DNA of 10,599 bases, from the NCBI GenBank assembly GCA_946480535.1, contig CAMLKA010000033.1:1-10599 (forward strand), read 5' to 3'. This document shows positions 1 through 5,846 of the stretch, one piece after another. This stretch comes from an uncultured Candidatus Saccharibacteria bacterium. Its GTDB lineage: Bacteria; Patescibacteria; Saccharimonadia; Saccharimonadales; UBA1547. The notes beneath the pieces were generated by a model. It was not told where the DNA came from and searched no databases. It saw only the letters and a list, made by a program, of their open reading frames with translations. Every line of letters begins with the position of its first letter. The stretch's first letter is position 1. The position numbers and the translations under genes were made by a program.

Positions 1-7
1 AAGAAGT

Positions 8-35
8 GAAACGCCCCCGACCAAGGAGGCGTTTC
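8..35 (-). terminator. Hairpin terminator after the 114-residue protein gene
   Basis: Read on the minus strand, an 11-bp stem closes a 6-base loop. The stem is continuous only in the minus-strand RNA, where one U-G wobble forms; on the plus strand the same position is a C-A mismatch. The 3' flank is only modestly T-rich (ACTTCTT). It lies about 50 bases beyond the stop codon at 88, so it most likely ends transcription of the gene at 88-432. Confidence 0.6.
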
Positions 36-87
36 TTGTAGATCACACTCCTCAAAGTCAGGGGCTAAATTGTTTGGTGGCCGCTGG

Positions 88-432
88 TCAGGCGGGGCGG
101 GCAGCTCCGACGAGCAGAGCGATGCGGGCCGTGGAGCCGGTCTGGGTGGGCACGTTGAACTGAACGCCGTCGGCGTCACGCTCGTATTCGGCCCGCAGGC
201 TCGACCACGTAGCGAGGCCGTTCGACTCCGTCCATTCGACATCGTCGGTCTCGTTGATGTCGCCAGCGGCGAACGAGTCGACGGTGTACTTCACAGTGAA
301 CAGGCCATTGTGAACCGGATAGACCTCCAGCACGGTGCCCCGGAAGAGATTCTGTCCCTTGCCAGAGTGTCCGTTTGCCAGAATGATCTGGCCACCGTTG
401 AGCTCTTCGGCGAGCTCGGCTGTGAGTTGCAT
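88..432 (-). CDS. Hypothetical soluble protein, 114 aa
   Basis: I do not recognise this protein. The start at 432 is chosen because AAGGAG lies 6 bases before the ATG, the clearest ribosome binding site on this strand. The frame stays open upstream to 633 but has no comparable signal there. The product has no signal peptide, no membrane segment and no cysteine. It opens with a short acidic stretch (MQLTAELAEEL) and is then rich in Val, Thr, Gly and aromatic residues in alternating patterns (for example GTVLEVYPV and FTVKYTVD), suggesting a small beta-rich fold. Codons mostly end in C or G, unlike the sugar transferase gene to the right. It is followed by its own hairpin and preceded by the terminator of the next gene, so it is probably a single-gene unit. 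I saw no convincing promoter. Confidence 0.7.
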   Translation of the reverse strand: MQLTAELAEELNGGQIILANGHSGKGQNLFRGTVLEVYPVHNGLFTVKYTVDSFAAGDINETDDVEWTESNGLATWSSLRAEYERDADGVQFNVPTQTGSTARIALLVGAARPA

Positions 433-515
433 GTGCTTCTCCTTACTTGGGGATATGGGCAACCGTCTCCTAGCGTACTCCTCCAGCATGGCTTTGCATA
501 GCCCTAAAAAGGCGA

Positions 516-542
516 AAACACCCCCAAGCACGGGGGCGCTTT
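516..542 (-). terminator. Hairpin terminator after the small membrane protein gene
   Basis: On the minus strand a CCCCC/GGGGG core is extended outward by G-U, C-G, G-U and three A-U pairs, around a 6-base loop. It is followed by TTCGCCTTTTT. The two wobble positions become A-C mismatches on the plus strand, so the structure is directional for leftward transcription. It overlaps the TGA stop (542-544) of the upstream gene. Confidence 0.65.
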
Positions 543-976
543 CAGTGCGAACCTTCTTCCGTGTCGGAGGCGTAGTGGGGGTGGTGCTGTTGGATGGGGT
601 CGAGCACGAAGCGCTTAATGCGGGTGCCAACATTCGCTATGGAAGCGATGGCAATAATGCCGGCGGTGGCAATGCTCCAAGCCGCGATTGGCGGGAGCGC
701 CTCGATGCGTCGCCATGAACAGCACGACATGAGGCAGAGGAGCAGCAGGATGAGTATCAGCTGGTGCCCGCACAAAACCCGCTTCAGTGGACGTGCGGTG
801 ACGTCGGGGACGTGACGGTCCAGGTGATAGAAGGTTACTCCAAAGCAGCCTACGATGTAGATCAACGCCCCCCAGAAGAGGAAGTCGAGCATAGCACTGC
901 CGTTGGCAAGAAGCCAGGGGAGGTCAGTGTACACAGAGAGCCTCAATTCTGTTGTGGACGGACGGACATCAATCAC
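542..976 (-). CDS. Small three-helix membrane protein with His-rich tail, unknown function
   Basis: Unrecognised. The 144-residue reading begins with GTG at 976. Three hydrophobic segments lie at about residues 29-50, 66-87 and 94-115; the second contains a Cys-Cys pair. A basic stretch (GTRIKR) follows the last helix. The C-terminal tail has four His, plus acidic residues, which could bind metal, but nothing else supports that. The start is uncertain. ATG at 892 would give 116 residues beginning just before the first helix, but neither start has a ribosome binding site. The GTG is favoured slightly because codons between 976 and 892 look coding (C-ending) and a promoter-like sequence ends close to it. 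It stands apart from the polysaccharide genes upstream, so membership of that locus is not shown. Confidence 0.6.
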   Translation of the reverse strand: MIDVRPSTTELRLSVYTDLPWLLANGSAMLDFLFWGALIYIVGCFGVTFYHLDRHVPDVTARPLKRVLCGHQLILILLLLCLMSCCSWRRIEALPPIAAWSIATAGIIAIASIANVGTRIKRFVLDPIQQHHPHYASDTEEGSH

Positions 977-991
977 CGAAGTGATAAATAT

Positions 992-1020
992 ATTAAATCA
1001 CCAAAATATATAAAAAGCAA
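992..1020 (-). promoter_or_regulatory. Putative promoter for the small membrane protein gene
   Basis: On the minus strand TTGCTT (1020-1015) and TTTAAT (997-992) are separated by 17 bases in a very AT-rich stretch that begins right after the glycosyltransferase stop codon. An alternative -10 (TATATT, 992-987) lies closer to the GTG at 976. The exact -10 is unresolved. Confidence 0.4.
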
Positions 1021-1021
1021 A

Positions 1022-2143
1022 TTAAGGGCGAGGGGAGTGGTCGTCGACAATCTTGCGCATTTTGGTTGCGAAGAACCCTTTGTCGAAGCGTTTTGCTTTG
1101 CGATGAAGTGTTGCTGGTAAGAAATTGAGCGTTTCAAATCGCTGCATGGCCGCCACTAAACTTTCAACGGTTTGTTCTTCGAAAAATACACCCGTCTCGC
1201 CGTCTTGAACAATATCGAGCGCACCACCCTTTTTATACGCAATCACTGGAGTTCCCGCGGCTAAAGCTTCAACGGCTGAAATGCCGAAATCTTCTTCGTT
1301 AGGAAATAGAAATGCTTTTGAGGTTTGTGCAAGTTTGACGAGGGCTTCATCGCTAATGCGGCCAACAAATTTCACGGTTGGGCCGGCGAGTGATTTGAGG
1401 CGATCGGTGTCAGGACCGGTTCCGGCAATGGTAAGGGGAACCTTTAGTGTATTTGCAGCTTGAATGGCCAGGTCGAAGCGTTTGTAGGGAACATGGCGCC
1501 CCCAAATAACATAGCCAGCTCGCTCCCCTTTTGGCGGCGGCGTAAACCGTGACACCTCAACAGGCGGGTAAATAATGGTGCTTGGCTTTCCGTAATATTC
1601 CTTAATTCGTTCCTGGGTGACAGTGGAGTTAGCAACGAAGACGTCGATATCTTGAACTGATTCAAGGTCGCGTTTGCGCATAGCTTTGACGAAGCCAGGA
1701 ATGAAAGGGCGAATGAACGGGGTGAGCGCACCGAAGCTAAATTCTTTCCTGAACTCTTCGTAGTGGCTCCAATAGTAGCGGGGCGGCGTGTGAATGTAGG
1801 CAATATGCACTTGGCCTGGACGGGTTTTGCGAACCGCTTTTGCTTCAGCGCTGGAGCTGCTGATAATAATATCGAATTCAGATAAGTCGAGTTCGCGAAA
1901 CGCCTGCGCGCGCATCACTGGCCAAAGGACGTGCTTGTAGCGGAGTTTGGCTGGAATCCATTCTTGGAGTTTGGTGGTGCGAACGTCGATGTTTTTAAAG
2001 GCCAGCATTTTATCTGCATCATAGACTGAGGTGTAAATAGGCGCTTTCGGAAAGAGCTTGTGAATCTCAAGAACGAGCGGTTCTGCACCGCCCATATTCG
2101 TGAGCCAGTCGTGGACAATCGCAACCTTCGGGGCTTTAGCCAT
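1022..2143 (-). CDS. GT4-family glycosyltransferase
   Basis: This 373-residue protein has the two-domain GT-B layout of glycosyltransferase family 4. These enzymes transfer a sugar from a nucleotide-sugar donor, with retention of configuration, to a growing glycan on the cytoplasmic face of the membrane. Visible marks are the N-terminal VAIVHDWL with the Gly-rich loop MGGAE (residues 7-21), the linker region FVANSTVTQERI (169-180), a GRHVPYKR basic motif (215-222), and the E-x7-E nucleotide-sugar signature E284/E292 in EDFGISAVE, followed by GTPVIAYKKGG. There is no signal peptide. Length is normal for the family. The ATG lies 3 bases after the stop of the sugar transferase gene, so the two are almost certainly co-transcribed and translationally coupled; the only local Shine-Dalgarno-like bases (AGGGA) abut the start. 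It probably adds the second or a later sugar after the initiating transferase. Donor and acceptor cannot be read from sequence. Confidence 0.92.
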   Translation of the reverse strand: MAKAPKVAIVHDWLTNMGGAEPLVLEIHKLFPKAPIYTSVYDADKMLAFKNIDVRTTKLQEWIPAKLRYKHVLWPVMRAQAFRELDLSEFDIIISSSSAEAKAVRKTRPGQVHIAYIHTPPRYYWSHYEEFRKEFSFGALTPFIRPFIPGFVKAMRKRDLESVQDIDVFVANSTVTQERIKEYYGKPSTIIYPPVEVSRFTPPPKGERAGYVIWGRHVPYKRFDLAIQAANTLKVPLTIAGTGPDTDRLKSLAGPTVKFVGRISDEALVKLAQTSKAFLFPNEEDFGISAVEALAAGTPVIAYKKGGALDIVQDGETGVFFEEQTVESLVAAMQRFETLNFLPATLHRKAKRFDKGFFATKMRKIVDDHSPRP

Positions 2144-2146
2144 TCC

Positions 2147-3595
2147 CTATTTTGCTCCCCGACCCTTTAATACTACCCAAACAGTTTTAAATAGTATTTT
2201 AATGTCGAGCCAGAAGGTCCAGTTTTGCGCGTAGAACAGTTCGAGTTCAATACGGTCGTCGAAGCTGAGCTCGCTGCGGCCTGAGACTTGCCATAAGCCA
2301 GTCATGCCCGATTTCACGCTGTGGAGGAGGGCGGTGCGACCCTTAGACATCTTTACTTCTTGTGGAAGAATAGGCCGCGGTCCAACGAGACTAATATCAC
2401 CTTTTAATACGTTGAAAATCTGCGGGAGTTCATCAATTGAGGTTGCGCGGAGGAACCGTCCAAAAGGTGTAATGCGAGGGTCGTTATCAACTTTGCGGTT
2501 CTTTTCGTATTCCCGTGCTAAGTCTTCACGGCCTATTGCACGGAACTCATCGGCTGCATCTCGGCTGCCATATTGCGCACCCATACTACGAAACTTGATA
2601 AGTCCAATTGGTTGAGAGAAGCGACTGAGGCGTTTGCTGACGTAAAAAGCAGGGCCTGGGTCGGCAATTTTCTTGATGATGAAGATGATAAGGAAAAAGG
2701 GCAGAAGGATAATGGCGCCAATGAGGCTCATGAAGAAATCAAAGATTCGCTTTACAATTGACCCCCAGCCAACAAGCGGGGTTTGGTAGACGGTAATCAT
2801 CGGGTAGCCAAGGAAGACATCAACTGTATTTTTGCCTGAATAGAATTCCGATTCGCCTGGGATAAAACTGTAGTCAATATGATTTGCCTGTGCCGCACTG
2901 AGGATGGTCTGGTTCCGAATCGGATTTTCGTACAGGTCAGTTTGAATAATTGTGGTAATACCGAGTTCTTTAATTTGTTTCAGAGCAGCTTCTGGTGTAG
3001 AGAAATGCAGTGCATGAGAGTTGTCTGGAAGAATCTTCTTCGGCCCCGCAATGGCGACAACAGCATGGCCGCTGCGACGGGTTTCAGCAAGGCTGGTAGC
3101 GATATCGCTGGTGGTTTCGGTTGATCCAATAATAAGTACGCGACGAATACCGCGGCCGTAGCGGTAACTGATGGTGCGAATCAGGCGCATGACTTCCCTT
3201 TCAAGGACAATCAGCACAAAGGTTCCGATGAGTGCGTAGACGGCAACCAGGCGAGCAGGGAAGATATCGCGGTCACTGACGTATTCCCAGCCAATAACGA
3301 GAAGGATGCCAATAAAGACGCCAATCGCAATTTTGCTCCATTCGAGGAGTCGGCGGTTATATACCTTTGGTTGGTAGAGGCCAACAAGGGCGAAAATAGC
3401 AATCCAAAACGGAACGATAAGCAGGGCAGAAAGAAGGTAGTCTTGTGCAAACACCTCTTGAAGCAGCGGGCGAGTGTCAACTTGTGTGCGAATAATATAC
3501 GCCAGTCCGAAACCTATGAGTAGGACCAACGCGTCAACGAGCATCAGGATAAAGCTGTACAGCTTAGAATTACGACGTGTCATAAGTGATACCAT
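2147..3595 (-). CDS. Polyprenyl-phosphate sugar-1-phosphate transferase (WbaP/WcaJ-type)
   Basis: This is an initiating glycosyltransferase that moves a sugar-1-phosphate from a nucleotide sugar to undecaprenyl phosphate, the first step of polysaccharide repeat-unit assembly. Taking ATG 3595 gives 482 residues, usual for the large (polyisoprenyl-phosphate hexose-1-phosphate transferase) form. Four membrane helices lie at about 12-34, 54-73, 87-105 and 113-132. A Rossmann-like CoA-binding_3 domain follows (about 152-245, starting RRVLIIGS), then a membrane-associated helix (283-309) and the bacterial sugar transferase domain. That domain has KFRSM (334-338), the catalytic Asp-Glu dyad in SIDELPQ (D388, E389), GPRP (405-408) and the WQVSGR stretch near the end. 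The frame is open further upstream to 3712, but that part overlaps the regulator gene and matches no family. ATG 3583 (four codons later) is an alternative start. The 10-base gap to the regulator upstream and 3-base gap to the GT4 gene downstream indicate one operon. The sugar is not determinable. Confidence 0.93.
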   Translation of the reverse strand: MVSLMTRRNSKLYSFILMLVDALVLLIGFGLAYIIRTQVDTRPLLQEVFAQDYLLSALLIVPFWIAIFALVGLYQPKVYNRRLLEWSKIAIGVFIGILLVIGWEYVSDRDIFPARLVAVYALIGTFVLIVLEREVMRLIRTISYRYGRGIRRVLIIGSTETTSDIATSLAETRRSGHAVVAIAGPKKILPDNSHALHFSTPEAALKQIKELGITTIIQTDLYENPIRNQTILSAAQANHIDYSFIPGESEFYSGKNTVDVFLGYPMITVYQTPLVGWGSIVKRIFDFFMSLIGAIILLPFFLIIFIIKKIADPGPAFYVSKRLSRFSQPIGLIKFRSMGAQYGSRDAADEFRAIGREDLAREYEKNRKVDNDPRITPFGRFLRATSIDELPQIFNVLKGDISLVGPRPILPQEVKMSKGRTALLHSVKSGMTGLWQVSGRSELSFDDRIELELFYAQNWTFWLDIKILFKTVWVVLKGRGAK

Positions 3596-3605
3596 TGTAT
3601 CATTC

Positions 3606-3857
3606 TCAAGATAAATCGTCCCAAGTTGACTTGGCGGTATGGGTGCTGAGAAACTCCCGTAGGCGCCTCTTCTTGAGCTCTTCGAGCGTTGGTATATGGC
3701 CCGTCTGCACACCTCCCAGTGCTCCTTCGGTCTTCAGGCGAGTGAGTATCGCAGCCTTTACGTATTCGTTTCTGTTTGTGAAACTTAATTTCACTTGCTG
3801 ATCAATAATCGCAAGCAGCTCTTCGGGGACAGAGATATTGAAGACTTTCACGGACAT
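3606..3857 (-). CDS. Ribbon-helix-helix (CopG/ParD-like) DNA-binding protein
   Basis: An 83-residue protein (start 3857) with the ribbon-helix-helix plan: a short beta strand (KVFNISVPEE, residues 4-13), helix 1 (about 12-24), a turn with NRNEY (28-32), and helix 2 (about 31-42, EYVKAAILTRL). Such proteins dimerise and insert the beta strand into the major groove. After a Gly-rich linker comes a basic helix (LEELKKRRLREFL, about 58-70). ParD-type antitoxins look similar, but no toxin gene accompanies this one: the next gene, 10 bases on, is the sugar transferase. A role as local transcriptional regulator of the polysaccharide genes is therefore the better inference. The frame could begin 11 codons earlier (3890), but those codons (DYIYNIYSTR) precede the RHH strand and coincide with the promoter-like region. 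No ribosome binding site precedes either ATG. Confidence 0.75.
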   Translation of the reverse strand: MSVKVFNISVPEELLAIIDQQVKLSFTNRNEYVKAAILTRLKTEGALGGVQTGHIPTLEELKKRRLREFLSTHTAKSTWDDLS

Positions 3858-3883
3858 ACGTGTACTATATATGTTGTATATGT
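3858..3883 (-). promoter_or_regulatory. Promoter-like region with direct repeats before the RHH gene
   Basis: On the minus strand TATAGT (3869-3864) stands 6 bases before the ATG at 3857, which would put the transcript start at the ATG itself (a leaderless mRNA). No good -35 was found. On the plus strand the heptamer TATATGT occurs twice (3868-3874 and 3877-3883), spaced 9 bases start to start and touching the -10. This is a plausible autoregulatory operator for the RHH protein. AT-rich sequence makes chance repeats likely, hence the low confidence. Confidence 0.35.
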
Positions 3884-3956
3884 AATCCATATGAATTTGA
3901 AAGTGGGATCAAGGGCACACGGCCTTCTTCGGTGGCGTAAAACCGTCAGAGTGCAC

Positions 3957-3962
3957 TATACT
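3957..3962 (+). promoter_or_regulatory. -10 element of the polymerase/ligase operon
   Basis: TATACT lies 8 bases before the ATG at 3971. If used, the leader would be one or two bases long. No recognisable -35 or Shine-Dalgarno sequence is present. It faces away from the RHH gene promoter, making 3857-3970 a divergent control region. Confidence 0.4.
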
Positions 3963-3970
3963 TTAAGAAT

Positions 3971-5311
3971 ATGGCGAAAAAATCTCCCACACTCCCGCAG
4001 CTTCGTTGGTTTGACTGGTTCTTTGTAGGCACACTTTTGGTGATTTTCGGGGGAATTGTCCTGCACGCGCCAATTTCTGTGGGGCTTTCGACACTCTTCC
4101 CAAGCGCTGACCTTGTGATTAAGTCGTGGAAAGAAATTCTGCTTGGCCTTGCCCTTGTCCTCGGTGTTATTGCGCTGACAATCCACAAACAGTGGGCGAT
4201 TATTCAAGACAAACTCCTCGCGTATATTGCCCTATTTGGCGCGCTCAACCTCTTAACGGTGCCGCTTTTTTACACGGGGTTTGAGGCTACAGTTGCGGGG
4301 CTTTTCATTAACCTGCGCTTCCTTCTGTTTTTCGTGCTGGTGTTTGTGGCGTTGAAATTATATCCGCAGCTGTATCGCCTGTTTTTGAGCGTTTTCTTCG
4401 GCGGTGCACTGGTGGTGGTTGGCTTTGCGATTTTGCAAATTACGGTCCTCCCAAATGACATCTTGAAATACATTGGCTATGGCGAATCGACAATTATGCC
4501 GTATCTTACTGTCGACCAAAATGAAGCCTACGTTCGTATTAACAGCACGCTCCGCGGGCCAAACCCACTTGGAGTGTACGCGGTGGTTGTGCTGACGGTT
4601 ATTCTGGTGGCGTGGCTCCGTGGACCGCGGGCATTCACGCGACGCGAATCGGTACTGGCGGGTATTTTGGCTGCGGGCTCGGTGGTTGCGGTGTGGGCGA
4701 GTTACTCGCGCAGCGCCGCTTTGGCTGCCGCAGCTGCAGTAGGGTTGGTGCTACTTGTGACGTATGGCCGAAAGATTCCAAAGCTCGTATGGTTCGCAGT
4801 CCTGGCGGGCACCTTGGTACTTGCGGGCAGCCTGGTTGTGCTTCGTGATACGCAGTTTGTATCGCAGGTGATCTTGCACGAGGATCCGCACGAAGGAAAT
4901 GACGTGAACTCGAATGATGGTCATGCTGAGTCACTGGTAGATGGTGCGAGGCGTATGGCAACGCAGCCGCTTGGCGCGGGGATAGGCAGCACCGGATCGG
5001 CATCACTGCTGACAGATGAGCCGGTTATTATTGAAAACCAATACTTATTTGTGGCCCATGAAACAGGCTGGATTGGCTTTGTGCTCTTTATCATTATTAA
5101 TTACGTGGTGTTGAAGCGACTCTGGTTGCGACGCACGCAGTGGCTGGCGCTGGGGGTATTTGCCTCAGGAATTGGGCTAGCGATCGCCGCACTCTTCCTG
5201 CCGGTTTGGGTAGACGACACCGTTTCGATTATTTGGTGGGGGCTGGCCGCAATTGCATTAGCGATTCCTGTTGCGAAGCAGGTGAAACGTAAGAGAGTGA
5301 AAGAATCATGA
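3971..5311 (+). CDS. O-antigen polymerase/ligase-like membrane protein (Wzy_C family)
   Basis: A 446-residue polytopic membrane protein with roughly ten to twelve hydrophobic segments. It resembles the Wzy/WaaL superfamily, which polymerises lipid-linked oligosaccharide repeats or ligates finished glycan to an acceptor on the outer face of the membrane. Supporting features are RGPNPLG at 195-201 leading into a helix, the Wzy_C-type SYSRS motif (244-248) followed by an Ala-rich helix, and a large extracytoplasmic loop (about 292-355) with GHAES (317-321) and PLGAGIGSTG (333-342). Then come ENQYL and the closing helices, with a basic C-terminus (KQVKRKRVK). Polymerase and ligase cannot be told apart from sequence. 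In a single-membrane cell a polymerase, or a ligase to a wall or lipid acceptor, would be expected. Divergent placement from the initiating transferase supports a joint pathway. Its TGA overlaps the ATG of the next gene (ATGA), indicating translational coupling. Confidence 0.85.
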   Translation: MAKKSPTLPQLRWFDWFFVGTLLVIFGGIVLHAPISVGLSTLFPSADLVIKSWKEILLGLALVLGVIALTIHKQWAIIQDKLLAYIALFGALNLLTVPLFYTGFEATVAGLFINLRFLLFFVLVFVALKLYPQLYRLFLSVFFGGALVVVGFAILQITVLPNDILKYIGYGESTIMPYLTVDQNEAYVRINSTLRGPNPLGVYAVVVLTVILVAWLRGPRAFTRRESVLAGILAAGSVVAVWASYSRSAALAAAAAVGLVLLVTYGRKIPKLVWFAVLAGTLVLAGSLVVLRDTQFVSQVILHEDPHEGNDVNSNDGHAESLVDGARRMATQPLGAGIGSTGSASLLTDEPVIIENQYLFVAHETGWIGFVLFIIINYVVLKRLWLRRTQWLALGVFASGIGLAIAALFLPVWVDDTVSIIWWGLAAIALAIPVAKQVKRKRVKES

Positions 5312-5748
5312 GCGACCGTCAAACAAAGAAACAACGCGAACTCCTTTTATTCGTTGATCGATTTATTAAAGAACATGGCTATGGCCCAAGCTACCGCGAA
5401 GTGATGGCGGGGATGGGATATAAGTCGGTTTCAACCGTAGCAGTGCATATTGACGGCCTGATTGCGAAAGGATATTTACGCAAACGCGATAACTCGGCAC
5501 GCTCACTTGAGGTGGTGTCGTCGGAGTATAAGGCTGGGTCAGGCCCAGCGCAGGCAAGCGCCGGAGGAACGGCAAAAGAAAAGTGGTTGGTTGAAGCTAT
5601 TGAGGCACGGTTTACGCAGTATAAAGACGGTCCAACACCGCAACTACTTGATGAACTCTATGTCCTTATCGGTGCCCTGAAGGTGCTTGGGTTTGATGGG
5701 GCATATGAAGCTATGCGTTCAAAGTTGGCAGACGTAACGCAACGCTAA
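5308..5748 (+). CDS. LexA-type winged-helix DNA-binding protein lacking the autocleavage domain
   Basis: Residues 6-70 match the LexA N-terminal DNA-binding domain: KKQRELLLFVDRFI, then GYGPSYREV (24-32), the recognition-helix region MGYKSVSTVAVHIDGL (36-51), and KGYLRK with the RSLEV ending (65-69). A Gly/Ala/Ser linker (about 75-90) follows, then a helical segment of about 55 residues (91-146) with no similarity to the S24 serine/lysine peptidase half that makes LexA self-cleaving. At 146 residues it is shorter than LexA (about 200). It can probably bind DNA as a repressor but should not respond to RecA by self-cleavage. The ATGA overlap with the polymerase/ligase gene ties its expression to that gene. 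Its operator is unknown; a role in controlling the polysaccharide locus is inference from position only. A distinct sensing role for the C-terminal helices is possible. Confidence 0.85.
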   Translation: MSDRQTKKQRELLLFVDRFIKEHGYGPSYREVMAGMGYKSVSTVAVHIDGLIAKGYLRKRDNSARSLEVVSSEYKAGSGPAQASAGGTAKEKWLVEAIEARFTQYKDGPTPQLLDELYVLIGALKVLGFDGAYEAMRSKLADVTQR

Positions 5749-5776
5749 ATGTTGAGAACCCCACAACGGTCAGTTC

Positions 5777-5806
5777 TTGCTTAAGCTTTACTGTATCGGG
5801 TATAGT
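5777..5806 (+). promoter_or_regulatory. Promoter of the sortase-substrate gene
   Basis: TTGCTT (5777-5782) and TATAGT (5801-5806) are separated by 18 bases. Transcription would start near 5813, leaving a leader of about 34 bases that is A-rich and carries AAAGGA (5834-5839), 7 bases before the ATG. This is the only gene on the right side with a normal-length leader. Confidence 0.6.
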
Positions 5807-5846
5807 AAGGGTACAAAACTACCAAAAACAAAAAAAGGAATTCAAA

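Noticed and set aside
70..501. A 143-codon plus-strand frame at the left end
   Set aside because: It runs antisense to the 114-residue gene, which has a strong ribosome binding site and its own terminator; the plus-strand translation has no recognisable pattern.
3606..3857. A type II toxin-antitoxin pair led by the RHH protein
   Set aside because: No ParE/RelE-like small gene lies next to it on either side; its neighbours are glycan genes.
5308..5748. Reading this gene as a complete LexA SOS repressor
   Set aside because: The cleavage site and the Ser/Lys catalytic residues of the S24 domain are absent, and the protein ends after about 55 unrelated residues.
5755..5777. A terminator after the LexA-like gene
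   Set aside because: AGAAC/GTTCT is only five pairs with an asymmetric internal loop and no T-tract, too weak to call.
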